DNA of 63,697 nucleotides from Acidobacteriota bacterium (GCA_018268835.1 JAFDVU010000012.1:1-63697); one strand, 5' to 3'; positions 8,636 through 18,360 are shown, counted from the stretch's first letter. A program made the numbers and translations. The notes: generated from the letters alone by a model not told the origin.

Positions 8636-11600
8636 ATGTCGCGCTTTTCGATTCGCAACCCTTACTTTATCGTGGTCGTGTGTCTGACCCTGATGGTGAT
8701 CGGCGTCACCAGCCTCGCGCAGATGCCGGTGGACCTTTTCCCGACCATCAATCTCCCCGAAGTCGTCGTCGCGACGTTCTATTCCGGCATGCCGCCGGCG
8801 GACATCGAGACCGATATCACCAACCCGCTGGAACGCTTCTTCACCCTCGCCAGCGGCATCGACCACATGGAGTCGCGCTCGCTGCTGGGCGTCAGCATCA
8901 TCAAGGTCTTCTTCCAGCCCGAAACCAGCGCCGACGCCGACGTGACGGAACTCTCCAACCTGGCGCTCGCCGACCTCAAGCGCCTGCCCCCTGGGACGCT
9001 GCCGCCGGTCGTGCTCAAGTTCGACGCGTCCAGTCTGCCGGTGTGTTTGGTGACCTTGAAAGGTCAGGGCCTGAACGAAACCCAGATCCACGACATCGGC
9101 CAGTTCGCCATCCGCAACCAGATCGCCGTAGTGAAGGGCGCCGAAATCCCGCCCCCGTTCGGGGGCAAGTACCGCCAGGTCATGGTGTACGTGGATCCCT
9201 TCAAGCTGCTCTCCCGCCAGTTGAGCGTGATGGACGTCGTCAACGCGGTCAACCAGAATAACCTCATCCTGCCCGCCGGCGACGTTAAAATGGGGCCCTA
9301 CGATTACTACGTCTACTCCAACAGCCTCGTGCAGAAGGTCGGCGAACTGGACGACGTCCCCATCAAAACCAAGGGCTCCAGTTGGGTCTCGGTGGGCGAT
9401 GTCGGCAAGGCGGAAGACGCCAACCAGATCCAGTACAACATCGTGCGCGTGGACGGCCAGCGCTCCGTCTACCTGCCGATCATGAAGCAGGGCGGAAACA
9501 CCAACACCATCCAGGTGGTGCAGGGTATCCGCGACATGCTACCCAAGCTGTTCGATATCCCCAAGCAGCTGGAAAGCGCCGTGGTCTTCGATCAGTCCGC
9601 ATTCGTCAAGGAGGCCATCAAGACGCTGCTTCACGAAGGCCTGATCGGCCTGGTGCTGACCAGCCTCATGATCCTGATCTTCCTCGGCAGCCTCAGGGCC
9701 ACCTTCGCGGTCTTCCTTTCGATTCCCCTCTCAGCCCTGGCGACCTTCGTCGTCTTGAGTCTGCTCGGCAGCACGGTCAACACGATGATCCTCGGCGGAC
9801 TCGCCCTGGCGTTCTCGCGCATCATCGATAATTCCGTGATCTCGCTCGAGAACATCTACCGCCACCTGGAACTCGGCGCGTCGCCGCCGGTCGCGGCCGA
9901 ACAGGGAGGCGCCGAAGTCAGCCTCGCGGTACTCGCGGCCACCCTAACCACCGTGGTCGTCTTCTTCCCGGTGACGTTCCTGTACGGCGTCAGCAAGTTC
10001 CTGTTCTCGGCGCTCGCCCTGGCCGTGGTGATTTCGCTGTTCGCCTCGTATTTCGTCGCCATGACCGTCATCCCCCTGTTCTGCTCGAAGTACCTCACCG
10101 CCGGCCACCACGCCGAAGGCGAAGGCGCGGAACACGAACAGAAGGGATTCAACGCGTGGTTCAACCGCGGCTTCAACCGGATGCTCGATGTCTACGAGCG
10201 CACGGTGCGCACCGCCGTCCGCCGGCCCGGCCTTGTGGTCGGCGTGCTCTCGCTCGCGTTCATCGCCAGCCTTGGGCTGTACCGGTCCCTGGGCCTTGCC
10301 TTCTTCCCGCAGACCGACGCCGGCCAGTTCACCATCAATCTAAAAGTGCCCACCGGGACCCGCATCGAAGTTACCGAACAGTACGTCGCCAAAGTCGAGG
10401 ACCTGATCCGCCACACGGTGGCGCCGGCCGACTTCCACATGATCGTCTCCAACATCGGCATCGTGCCCGACTTCTCCGCGCTCTACACCAACAATGCCGG
10501 ACCTTACACGGCGACCGTTCAGGTGGAGTTGCAGCCTGAACATAAGACCAGCAGCTTCGAGTACATGGATCGCGTGCGCGACCAGATCGCCAGCCGTTAC
10601 CCCAACATGCGGACCTTTATCACCAGCGGTTCCATGGTGGACGCCATCCTGAACATGGGCATGCCCGCGCCGATCGATCTGCAGGTGTCTTCCAGCAGCC
10701 TGCAGGCGACTTACACCGCCGCCCAGCAGTTGGCCTCGCGGATTCGCCTGCTGCCCGGTGTCGGCGAGGTCTACATCCCTCAGGACATGAATTATCCGGC
10801 GGTGCGCATGGTCGTCGACCGTGTGCACGCGGCCGAACTCGGTCTTACTCAGAAGGATATCGTCGACAACGTCATTACCGCGCTGAACTCGAACACCATG
10901 ATCGCCCCCAATTACTGGGTGGATCACAAGACCGGGAACGACTACTTCCTGACCGTGCAGTATTACGAGCACGGCCGGCCCGCGATTCACAATCTGATCG
11001 ACTTGAAAAACATCCCCCTTCGCGCCCCCAACCTGAAACAGCCCACCACGCTCGACACGGTCGTCAAACTGGAGAATACCCAGACCGCGACGCAGATCAG
11101 CCACTACCAGATCCAGCGCGTCACCGACGTCTACGTGACGCCCTCCGGCGAGGACCTCGGGAAGGTTTCCACGGAAATCAACAACCTCATCGGCACCCTG
11201 CACTTCCCCAGCAACCTGCGCATCGACCTTCGCGGCATGGTGCAGGGCATGAACGCGTCCTTCAAGAGCTTCGCCACCGGGCTTTCCCTTTCGATCGTGC
11301 TCCTCTACCTGATCCTGGTGGCGCAGTTCCGCTCCTTCAAGGATCCGTTCCTGATCATGCTGGCGATTCCGATGGGCTTCATCGGCGTCATGCTCATTCT
11401 GCCGCTCACCCACACCACGTTGAACGTGATGTCGCTGATGGGCGTGCTCATGCTGGTCGGCATCTCCGCCTCCAACAGCATCCTGATCGTGGAATTCGCC
11501 CATCGCCTCGAAGAGCAGCAGATGTCCGTCGAGGACGCGGTCATCACTTCCTGCCGCGTGCGCTTGCGGCCGATTCTGATGACGTCCCTGGCCACCATCA

Positions 11601-11776
11601 TCGGCATGGTCCCGATGGCGCTCAAACTCGGTACGGGCAGCGAGCAGTATGCTCCCCTGGCGCGCGCGATCATCGGCGGGCTCACCTCGTCGGTCATCCT
11701 GACCGTGTTCATCGTGCCGGCGGCGTACCTGCTGGTCTACGGCCGCGGCCATCGTGATGTCGCGGCGGCGGAATAA
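8636..11776 (+). CDS. RND-family efflux pump permease
   Basis: A 1046-residue inner-membrane pump with the RND layout: a transmembrane helix at the N-terminus, a large periplasmic loop, helices 2-6, a second loop and helices 8-12, internally duplicated. The opening FSIRNPYFIVVVCLTLMVIG and the late LILVAQFRSFKDPFLIMLAIP are characteristic. Where AcrB has the proton-relay Asp-Asp pair in TM4, this protein reads IIDNSVISLEN with Asp398 and Asn399. Where AcrB has Lys940 in TM10, it reads GISASNSILIVEF with Ser946. So two of the usual relay residues are replaced. This matches a variant I recall from Acidobacteria rather than a sequence error. Substrate class (drug or metal) cannot be assigned. 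Confidence 0.95.
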   Translation: MSRFSIRNPYFIVVVCLTLMVIGVTSLAQMPVDLFPTINLPEVVVATFYSGMPPADIETDITNPLERFFTLASGIDHMESRSLLGVSIIKVFFQPETSADADVTELSNLALADLKRLPPGTLPPVVLKFDASSLPVCLVTLKGQGLNETQIHDIGQFAIRNQIAVVKGAEIPPPFGGKYRQVMVYVDPFKLLSRQLSVMDVVNAVNQNNLILPAGDVKMGPYDYYVYSNSLVQKVGELDDVPIKTKGSSWVSVGDVGKAEDANQIQYNIVRVDGQRSVYLPIMKQGGNTNTIQVVQGIRDMLPKLFDIPKQLESAVVFDQSAFVKEAIKTLLHEGLIGLVLTSLMILIFLGSLRATFAVFLSIPLSALATFVVLSLLGSTVNTMILGGLALAFSRIIDNSVISLENIYRHLELGASPPVAAEQGGAEVSLAVLAATLTTVVVFFPVTFLYGVSKFLFSALALAVVISLFASYFVAMTVIPLFCSKYLTAGHHAEGEGAEHEQKGFNAWFNRGFNRMLDVYERTVRTAVRRPGLVVGVLSLAFIASLGLYRSLGLAFFPQTDAGQFTINLKVPTGTRIEVTEQYVAKVEDLIRHTVAPADFHMIVSNIGIVPDFSALYTNNAGPYTATVQVELQPEHKTSSFEYMDRVRDQIASRYPNMRTFITSGSMVDAILNMGMPAPIDLQVSSSSLQATYTAAQQLASRIRLLPGVGEVYIPQDMNYPAVRMVVDRVHAAELGLTQKDIVDNVITALNSNTMIAPNYWVDHKTGNDYFLTVQYYEHGRPAIHNLIDLKNIPLRAPNLKQPTTLDTVVKLENTQTATQISHYQIQRVTDVYVTPSGEDLGKVSTEINNLIGTLHFPSNLRIDLRGMVQGMNASFKSFATGLSLSIVLLYLILVAQFRSFKDPFLIMLAIPMGFIGVMLILPLTHTTLNVMSLMGVLMLVGISASNSILIVEFAHRLEEQQMSVEDAVITSCRVRLRPILMTSLATIIGMVPMALKLGTGSEQYAPLARAIIGGLTSSVILTVFIVPAAYLLVYGRGHRDVAAAE

Positions 11777-11793
11777 CAGGGGCGGGAGAGACT

Positions 11794-13101
11794 ATGCGTT
11801 GCACGTATCTATCGATCATTCTTGCCCTGGCCTCGGCTGCGTCCGCGTTCGGCCAGGGGCCCCTTCCCACGGTCAAGCTCACCTTGCAGGACGCCGAAGC
11901 CCAGGCGCTGAAGGATCACCCCCAGGTGCTCGCCGCGCAGAACGCGGCGTCGGCCATGGGACAGCAGGTGGTGCAGGCCAAGGCGCCGTACTTCCCCGTC
12001 GTCGCCGGAGATGTGACCGGGTCGGCCGCCAATCAGCAGGCGCGCATCGGCGCCGGATTTCTGACCGATTCGCGCATCTTCGATCGCTTCGGACAAGGCG
12101 TCAACATCAGCCAGTTGATCACCGATTCCGGGCGCACCTCAAATCTGGTGGCCACGGCCAAACTACAGGCCGGCGCCTCCCAGCAGACCTATCAGGCCAC
12201 GCGCTACAACGTGCTGCTGCGCGTCAACCAGGCCTACTACAACGCGCTGCGCGCCCAGGCGACCATCAAGGTCGCCGAACAGACCGTCGCCGCGCGGCAG
12301 TTGATCGTCGATCAGATCACCGCCCTGGCCAACAATAAGCTGCGGTCGGAACTCGATGTCTCCTTCGTCAAGGTCAGCCTGTCACAGGCGAAACTGCTGC
12401 TGATTCAGGCACAGGATCAACAGCAGGAGGCCTTCGCCGAGTTGACCCGGGCCATCGGCGCCCAGCAAAACGCCAACTACGTCCTCAGCGACCAGCCGCT
12501 TCCGCCCAGTCCTCCGCCGGCGCCCGAATCCCTCGTCGCCCAGGCCTACGCCGCGCGCCCGGAACTGGCCGGTCTGCGCATGGCTCGCGACGCCGCGTAC
12601 AAGTTCGAACGCGCCGAGCGCGATCTCTCCTACCCGACCGTCAGCCTCGTGGGTGTCGGCGGCTACATCCCCTACCTCGACCAGATCACTATGCCGCATA
12701 CCATCCCCAACGAGTACGCCGGCGCCGCCGTGGACATCCACATCCCCCTGTTCAACGGCCATCTCTTCACCGCCCGCCGCGAAGAGGCCCATTACCGCGC
12801 GCTCGAATCCGACCAGCGCATCCGCGACGCCGAGGACACCATCGCGCGCGACGTGCGCACCGCCTGGGCCAGCACCAGCACCGCCTATCAACGCCTGGAC
12901 GTGGCCGCTCAAATGCTGCGTCAGGCCAATCTCGCGCTCAGTCTGGCTCAGGGACGCTACGACCTCGGCCTTTCCACCATCGTCGAACTGACCCAGGCGC
13001 AGTTGAACCAGACCCAGGCGGAAATTGAAAACCTCAGCGCCAGGTACGACTATCAGGGTCAGTACGCGGCGCTGCAGTACACCCTCGGAGCGCTGCGCTA
13101 G
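11794..13101 (+). CDS. TolC-family outer-membrane efflux protein
   Basis: A 435-residue protein with a signal peptide (about 1-21, ending AFGQ) and two repeats of the long helical outer-membrane efflux domain: VKLTLQDAEAQALKDHPQV in the first half and a matching pattern near PESLVAQAYAARPELAGL in the second. The NQAYYNALRAQATIKVAEQTV and ELTQAQLNQTQAEIENL heptads form the alpha-barrel. It should trimerise in the outer membrane and complete the tripartite pump with the two preceding gene products. It starts 17 bp after the pump gene, behind a GGGAGAG ribosome-binding site. Confidence 0.94.
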   Translation: MRCTYLSIILALASAASAFGQGPLPTVKLTLQDAEAQALKDHPQVLAAQNAASAMGQQVVQAKAPYFPVVAGDVTGSAANQQARIGAGFLTDSRIFDRFGQGVNISQLITDSGRTSNLVATAKLQAGASQQTYQATRYNVLLRVNQAYYNALRAQATIKVAEQTVAARQLIVDQITALANNKLRSELDVSFVKVSLSQAKLLLIQAQDQQQEAFAELTRAIGAQQNANYVLSDQPLPPSPPPAPESLVAQAYAARPELAGLRMARDAAYKFERAERDLSYPTVSLVGVGGYIPYLDQITMPHTIPNEYAGAAVDIHIPLFNGHLFTARREEAHYRALESDQRIRDAEDTIARDVRTAWASTSTAYQRLDVAAQMLRQANLALSLAQGRYDLGLSTIVELTQAQLNQTQAEIENLSARYDYQGQYAALQYTLGALR

Positions 13102-13614
13102 GTGACCGGTGTCATGGGGCGTCGCGAGCCGGCAATATTCTCGGAGAGGCAGGCGCTGCGCCAGTGGCATGCCCGCCTGGTGCTGGCCTTCCCTCCGGCG
13201 GCGCTGGTCTTCATCGCCTTGAGGCAGATCGTCTGGCACAAGCCCTGGGGTTCGCCTCCGCTTTCCAATGGCGGCCTCGTCTTTCTCACGGTTCTGCTGG
13301 TCGCGGTCTACTTCCGCCTGATCACCGTGAAACTGGTGACCGAAGTACGCCCCGGCGAAATCGACGTCGGCCTCCGCGGATTGTGGAAGCGGCGGCGCAT
13401 CCCGCTCGCCGAGGTCCGCTGCGCGGAAGTGGTCACCTACGATCCCGTCGCCGATTTCGGCGGCTACGGCATTCGCTCCGGCCGCGGCGCCACGGCTTAC
13501 ATCGCTTCCGGCAACCAGGCGGTGCGGCTGGAACTCGCCGGCGGACGGAAGATTCTCATCGGCTCCCAGGATCCGGTGCGGTTGGCCGGAAGCATCCGGG
13601 AGCGTCAAGCATAG
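13102..13614 (+). CDS. Small membrane protein of unknown function
   Basis: A 170-residue protein I do not recognise. It has two hydrophobic segments (about residues 27-42 and 55-75) followed by a soluble C-terminal half rich in beta-strand pattern (EVRPGEIDVGLRGLWKRRRIPLAEV, VRLELAGGRKILIGSQDP), similar to bacterial PH-like domains attached to a two-helix anchor. The GTG at 13102 follows the preceding TAG directly; an ATG at 13114 would shorten it by four residues. Position suggests co-transcription with the efflux operon, but a functional link is not evident. Confidence 0.65.
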   Translation: MTGVMGRREPAIFSERQALRQWHARLVLAFPPAALVFIALRQIVWHKPWGSPPLSNGGLVFLTVLLVAVYFRLITVKLVTEVRPGEIDVGLRGLWKRRRIPLAEVRCAEVVTYDPVADFGGYGIRSGRGATAYIASGNQAVRLELAGGRKILIGSQDPVRLAGSIRERQA

Positions 13615-13622
13615 GAGGTGGT

Positions 13623-13814
13623 ATGAACAGTGCGCGGCATTCGTTCACTCCCCATCGCCTCAGCCGGCGCGCGAAGTGGGACCTCGCGGTAGGCATCGCC
13701 GGGCTGACCTTCGTCTTGTCCACCCTGCTGTGGACGCTGAGCAGCCCGGCGCTCTCCGTCCTCTTTGTACTCCTGGCCGGCTACGAACTTCTCGCCGGGC
13801 ACCGCGCTACCTGA
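13623..13814 (+). CDS. Two-helix membrane miniprotein (63 aa)
   Basis: A 63-residue ORF whose start is well supported by a near-perfect ribosome-binding site AGGAGGTG ending just before the ATG. The product has a basic N-terminus and two hydrophobic segments (WDLAVGIAGLTFVLSTLLW and LSVLFVLLAGYELLAG). It follows the preceding membrane-protein gene by 8 bp and its last 8 bp overlap the convergent GH28-like gene. Function unknown; it could be an accessory subunit of the efflux or membrane-protein unit. Confidence 0.6.
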   Translation: MNSARHSFTPHRLSRRAKWDLAVGIAGLTFVLSTLLWTLSSPALSVLFVLLAGYELLAGHRAT

Positions 13815-15456
13815 TCGCGACCCCATCCTTCCGCGCGCCCGCGCCCGCTTCCAGCGCGGATGACGCCTTCCCGATGTCCCCGCCATCCACGCGGATGCCG
13901 CCGCTGCCCGCGCCTTCCACGCGCAGGAACGTCGCGGCCGCGGTGAGTACGCGCGGAGCCGTCACCAGCACGTCGCGAGTTTCCACGAAGCGCAGCACGG
14001 ACTTCGCCCGTGGATCGCCTTGCGCGCTCAGCCCGTTGATGGCCGCGTCGCTCACGTGGTCCAGCACCACCGCGGGGCGCAGGTCCGGCTCCGTCACCTC
14101 GAAACGTACGTTGTTCATCGCCAGGCCGCGCACGTTGCGCGCGTAGAGTCCGTACGCCGGAGGTGTGCCGATCTCGAAGTATTCTCCGGCCACCTGTGGC
14201 ACCTCGCGTGCCGCTTCTTCCGCCGTGCCGCCTCCGCCGTAGGTGATGCGGATGTCGCTCAGCTCGATGTCGTTGAGGAACGCCTCGCCGGTGGCATTCA
14301 ATACGATGCACTGCCGTGTTTCTCCCGGCCGGTAGTTCTGCCGGAAGGCCATGTCCTCGTACTGTTTGCCCTCCGCGGCTACGCTGGCGCGAATCCCGCG
14401 AAACGAGATGTTGCGCAGGAAGCCGCGTTCCCCCGGTTCGGGCTGCGCCTCTCCCCGGCGCGCGCGATGGTCCAGATTGATCGAAATCGGCCCTGTCACG
14501 TCATGCATCACCAGGTTGGAGAACACCAGGTTCTGCGCCCGCGAGGTGGGGCCGAAGTGCATTTTGATCGGGCAGCCGTACGTCTGGTAAATCACGCAGT
14601 TGGAGATGGTCACGTCCTCGGGATTCCCGCCGCCGAAGCGGAATACGCTCCATCGCGTGCTGAAAGTGCTGTCCGCGACCGTCACGAAACGGCAACTGCC
14701 GAACAGCGCGCAGGCATCGTCCTGCGTCTCCACGTCGCAGTTGGCCACGTGCACGTGCTCGCTGCTGATGAAGTGGAAGCCGTCGTTGTTGCTGTTCACC
14801 CGATTGTGGATGCGCAGGCCCTCCATCCACACGTAGCGGCTCTGGATCACGCGCACTGAGTGAAACGCGCTCGACACCAGGTTCAGGCCGCGCACCCGCA
14901 GGTTGCAGCAGCGATGGAACAGCAAGTGGTAGGGCCGGTCCGCGCCGCCGCGTCCCGAAGGCGGCGCCACGCCGCGGTTCGGACTGCGGAACTGCAGGCC
15001 CTGCCCGTCGATCGTCCCCGGACCCTCGATCGTCACGTTCTCCGCATCCACGGCGAAGAGAAGCCCCACGTTGCCGTCTTCCAGCGTGGAATCGCCGTGC
15101 AGCGGGATCGCATCCGCGGCATGGTACTGCCTGCCGTCGACGCTGCCCAGCAGCGTGCCCTGCGCCGCGATGTGGAGCGTCACGTTGCTCTTCATCTCCA
15201 CGGTGCCGGTGGGAAAAACGCCCGCCGGAACCAGAACCGTGCCGCCGCGGTCGCGGTGGCAGGCGTCGATCGCCGCCTGCAGCGCCTGCGTGTCCAGGGT
15301 CTTGCCGTCCCCCTTCGCGCCGAAATCGCGGACGTTATAAACCCGGCCGCCCGCCGCGGGTCCGCCGGATTCCTGCGGCGATGCCTCCAGCGCGCCGGCC
15401 ACGGCGGCGGTCGAAGCCGCGCCCAGCCAGTTTCGTCTCGTGGAATGCTCGTTCAT
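13807..15456 (-). CDS. Tat-exported GH28-like (polygalacturonase-fold) protein
   Basis: A 549-residue right-handed beta-helix protein of the glycoside hydrolase 28/pectate lyase superfamily. The N-terminus STRRNWLGAASTAAVAGAL is a twin-arginine signal, followed by the classic VYNVRDFGAKGDGKTLDTQALQ opening. The GH28 NxDG-like site appears as NSNNDGFHF and the Asp-Asp pair as TQDDACALFG. The next expected motif, Gly-His-Gly, is not present (the sequence reads FGSCRF), and the RIK site is replaced by CPIKMH. The catalytic acids may be kept while the His is lost, so the activity is uncertain. The ATG at 15456 was preferred over an upstream in-frame start because it begins the Tat signal. A polysaccharide-related, periplasmic role is the reasonable inference. 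Confidence 0.85.
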   Translation of the reverse strand: MNEHSTRRNWLGAASTAAVAGALEASPQESGGPAAGGRVYNVRDFGAKGDGKTLDTQALQAAIDACHRDRGGTVLVPAGVFPTGTVEMKSNVTLHIAAQGTLLGSVDGRQYHAADAIPLHGDSTLEDGNVGLLFAVDAENVTIEGPGTIDGQGLQFRSPNRGVAPPSGRGGADRPYHLLFHRCCNLRVRGLNLVSSAFHSVRVIQSRYVWMEGLRIHNRVNSNNDGFHFISSEHVHVANCDVETQDDACALFGSCRFVTVADSTFSTRWSVFRFGGGNPEDVTISNCVIYQTYGCPIKMHFGPTSRAQNLVFSNLVMHDVTGPISINLDHRARRGEAQPEPGERGFLRNISFRGIRASVAAEGKQYEDMAFRQNYRPGETRQCIVLNATGEAFLNDIELSDIRITYGGGGTAEEAAREVPQVAGEYFEIGTPPAYGLYARNVRGLAMNNVRFEVTEPDLRPAVVLDHVSDAAINGLSAQGDPRAKSVLRFVETRDVLVTAPRVLTAAATFLRVEGAGSGGIRVDGGDIGKASSALEAGAGARKDGVAIR

Positions 15457-15599
15457 CTGCTCGCGTCCGAAAGCGATTGTACCCCCAAACCCCTGTCCCA
15501 TTTGCGGACAGAAACGTCCGGAACCGTACGGCGCTCCGCCGCCTTGCTTCAATGAAGTCTGTCGGTTAGTGTGGAACCGGCGGTGCACATAAGGCGGCG

Positions 15600-18050
15600 A
15601 TGCGTACTCTGATCGAGGATCTGCGCTGCGGAATGCGGATTCTGCGCGCTACCCCGGGACTCACGTTGACGGCCATCTTCACGCTGGCGCTCGGGATCGC
15701 GGCCAACACGACGGTGTTCGGATGGATTGACGAAGTGCTGCTCAATCCCATCCCCGGCGTCACCCGCGGCGGCGAACTTGCCTCGCTCGAAACCGTCGCC
15801 CCCAACGGCACGCTGATCAATACCGCATACCGCGATTATCGCGACTACCGCGACCGCCTGCGCCAGTTCTCCGGCCTCGCCGCCTCGCTCTCCAACGCCT
15901 TCACCATCGGCGGCGACCAGGAAGCGCGCCTGGTCTGGGGCGAGTTCGTCTCGGCGAACTACTTCTCCGTCATGGGCGTAAAGGCGGCGCGCGGACGCAC
16001 GTTTCTTCCCGAGGAAGCCGGCGATGCTCCCGGCGGTCCGCCGGTGGCGGTCATCAGCGACCGCCTCTGGCAAAGCGAATTTCAGCGCGATCCGCGCATC
16101 GTAGGCAGGAAACTGCGGGTCAACCAGCGCGACCTCACCATCGTCGGTGTGCTGCCTCCCGCCTTCCGCGGTACCGTGCCCGGACTCGTGCTCGAGGTCT
16201 GGATCCCGGTCGCGCTGGCTCCCGACCTCAACGGTCAGGGCGCCTTCCTGTTGAACGATCGCAACGAACGCCAGATGTGGATTGTCGGCCGCCTCGCGCC
16301 CGGCGTCGCCATGCAGCAGGCGCGCGCCGAAGTTCTGGCCTGCGCCCGCCGCATGGCCGAGACGAATCCCGATACCAACCGTGCGTTCAGCGCCACACTG
16401 CTGCCCATCTGGCTGGGCCACAACGGCGCGCAATCGGTTCTGCGCACGCCCCTGCGCATTCTGATGGCGGTGTGTATCGTGCTGTTTCTCATCGTCGGCG
16501 CGAACGTGGCCAACCTGCAGTTGGCGCGTGGCGCCACGCGGCACAAGGAGTTCGCCATCCGCCTGGCCATGGGCGCCCGGCCCGCGCGCCTCTTCCGGCA
16601 GTTGCTCACCGAGAGCCTGCTGCTGGCTTCCGCCGGCGCCGCCGCCGGTTCGCTGCTGTGCATGTGGTCGGGCGACGCGCTGGTCCGGCTGCTGCCGCCC
16701 ACCAACCTGCCGATCGGGTTTACGCTCAGGCTCAACTGGCACATCCTGGTCTTCACCATCCTGCTGTGCATGGTGGCGGCGGTCATCACGGGCCTCGCAC
16801 CCGCGCTGCACTCGATCCGCGCCGGCATGAACGACCGGCTCAAGGACAGTTCGCGCTCCACCACGGCCGGCCGCGGCGCGCGCCGTACCCGCTCGCTGCT
16901 GGTGATCGCCGAAGTCGCCCTCGCGCTCGTCGCCGTGGTCGGGACGGGACTCTTCGCCCGCGCCTTCTTCCGCATCCGAGCCGTGGACCCCGGAATGGAT
17001 CCCCACAATGTCCTCGCCGCCAAATACTATGTGGAAACATTCTGCCGGACGCGGGAGGACCGCACGCAGTTCTGCCTGCGTCTCGGGGAGCGCCTGCGCG
17101 CTACGCCCGGCGTGACCGCGGTGAGTTACTCGAACTTCATTCCGCTCGAATTCGGTGACGACCAGGATTCGGAAATCGAGGTCGAAGGATACCTGCCGCC
17201 CGCCGGAAGAGTCGCGCGCAGTTATCGCGGCAGCATCTCGCCGGGTTACTTCGACGTCCTCCGCATCCCGCTTCTCGCCGGCAGGGATTTCCGCGAGCAG
17301 GACGACCGCAAGAGCGAGCCGGTCATGATCGTCAACCAGGCCTTCGCGCAACGCTTCTTCGGCTCCGGCCCCGCCGTGGGCCGCAAGGTGCGCGCCTACG
17401 GAAGGTGGCTCACGGTCGTTGGGTTGGCCCGCGACATCAAGTACCACCGGCTCACCGAAGGCCCCACGCCATACTTCTATACCCCGGTCCGCCAGACCAG
17501 CGGAGGCGAGTTCTGGATGGCGTTCTTCGTGCGCACCAACGGTCCGGCGCGCAACGCGATCACGCTGCTCGAACGCGAAGCCGCCGCGGTCAACCCCGCC
17601 ACGCGGGCCGGCGCGTTCGTGCCGTACGAGGAATGGATCGGAGCGTCGATGTACGCGCAGCGCGTGTCGGCCACGCTCCTCGGCGTGATCGGCGCGGTCG
17701 CGCTGCTGCTCTCGGCGGTCGGACTCTACAGCGTGCTGGCCTTCGCCGTGAGCCAGCGTACCCAGGAGTTCGGCATCCGCATCGCGCTTGGCGCGCTGCC
17801 GCGCCACGTGCTCGGTGTGATGCTCAAGCAGGGCCTCGGTTTGATCCTCGCGGGACTCGCCGCCGGAAGCGTGCTCCTGCTCGCCCTCGTGCGCCTCGCG
17901 GCATCCTTCGTGCCCGCCCTCCGCATCGATGACTTTCAGGTGTTCGCAGGCGCCGTACTGCTCCTCGGCATCGTCGGCATGCTGGCCTCCTACCTTCCGG
18001 CGTTGCGCGCGACCCGTGTAGACCCGGTCGTGGCGCTGCGGCGCGAATAG
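15600..18050 (+). CDS. ADOP-family ABC transporter permease (MacB/FtsX-like, duplicated)
   Basis: An 816-residue protein with two MacB periplasmic core plus FtsX permease units in one chain, the layout of acidobacterial duplicated orphan permeases (ADOP). The N-terminus MRTLIEDLRCGMRILRATPG and first helix LTLTAIFTLALGIAANTTVF are diagnostic. Further helix clusters lie at about 290-310, 340-365, 380-410, 435-455 and 690-810, and the C-terminal ATRVDPVVALRRE is the FtsX ending. No ATPase gene is adjacent, hence 'orphan'. Substrate unknown; MacB-like mechanotransmission or export of peptides or lipids is possible. The start follows AAGGCGGCG. Confidence 0.95.
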   Translation: MRTLIEDLRCGMRILRATPGLTLTAIFTLALGIAANTTVFGWIDEVLLNPIPGVTRGGELASLETVAPNGTLINTAYRDYRDYRDRLRQFSGLAASLSNAFTIGGDQEARLVWGEFVSANYFSVMGVKAARGRTFLPEEAGDAPGGPPVAVISDRLWQSEFQRDPRIVGRKLRVNQRDLTIVGVLPPAFRGTVPGLVLEVWIPVALAPDLNGQGAFLLNDRNERQMWIVGRLAPGVAMQQARAEVLACARRMAETNPDTNRAFSATLLPIWLGHNGAQSVLRTPLRILMAVCIVLFLIVGANVANLQLARGATRHKEFAIRLAMGARPARLFRQLLTESLLLASAGAAAGSLLCMWSGDALVRLLPPTNLPIGFTLRLNWHILVFTILLCMVAAVITGLAPALHSIRAGMNDRLKDSSRSTTAGRGARRTRSLLVIAEVALALVAVVGTGLFARAFFRIRAVDPGMDPHNVLAAKYYVETFCRTREDRTQFCLRLGERLRATPGVTAVSYSNFIPLEFGDDQDSEIEVEGYLPPAGRVARSYRGSISPGYFDVLRIPLLAGRDFREQDDRKSEPVMIVNQAFAQRFFGSGPAVGRKVRAYGRWLTVVGLARDIKYHRLTEGPTPYFYTPVRQTSGGEFWMAFFVRTNGPARNAITLLEREAAAVNPATRAGAFVPYEEWIGASMYAQRVSATLLGVIGAVALLLSAVGLYSVLAFAVSQRTQEFGIRIALGALPRHVLGVMLKQGLGLILAGLAAGSVLLLALVRLAASFVPALRIDDFQVFAGAVLLLGIVGMLASYLPALRATRVDPVVALRRE

Positions 18051-18059
18051 CTCTCCGCC

Positions 18060-18360
18060 GGCGACTGTACGCTTGAAGTCCGCCGGCCCTCGCGCGGTGT
18101 GCTCCACCGCGGGACCGGGGCGTCCTCGCCCGCGGCGCGGCGCGTCTTCTTCTGCCTGGCGGCCTCGCGCGCTGCCGCGCAAACCTCGGCGTAGCCCCGC
18201 ACTTCCCCTTCGCCCAGCGTCAGGATGCGCGCCCCCCGCCGTTGATCAGCGTCAGGTCCACGCCCACCGTGAAGTTCGTGCGCGCCCCGTCCGCAAGGCC
18301 CTGAAAGGCGTACATGCGGACTCCGGCGGCTTGATCGTATCCGGGCAAAATGTGCTGCAT
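18060..18360 (-). pseudogene. Frameshifted short gene of a Solibacter-type hypothetical family
   Basis: On the minus strand an ATG at 18360, behind a GGGGGAG ribosome-binding site, encodes MQHILPGYDQAAGVRMYAFQ and continues plausibly to INGGG, where it hits a stop after a run of six G near 18230-18236. Adding one base there restores a frame reading ILTLGEGEVRGYAEVC followed by a Lys/Arg-rich tail QKKTRRAAG. The two halves together look like one short cytoplasmic protein, so either a real frameshift or a homopolymer sequencing error has split it. The restored frame would run into the antisense of the ADOP gene. Function unknown. It lies 28 bp downstream of the next entry on the same strand. 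Confidence 0.4.

Noticed and set aside
15549..18182. Very long open frame on the minus strand (877 codons) opposite the ADOP permease; similar long antisense frames at 39341-41788, 10340-11752 and 59142-61163
   Set aside because: They are mirror frames of well-recognised genes, have composition dominated by Arg, Gly, Ala, His and Asp with no domain pattern, and arise from high-GC codon bias.
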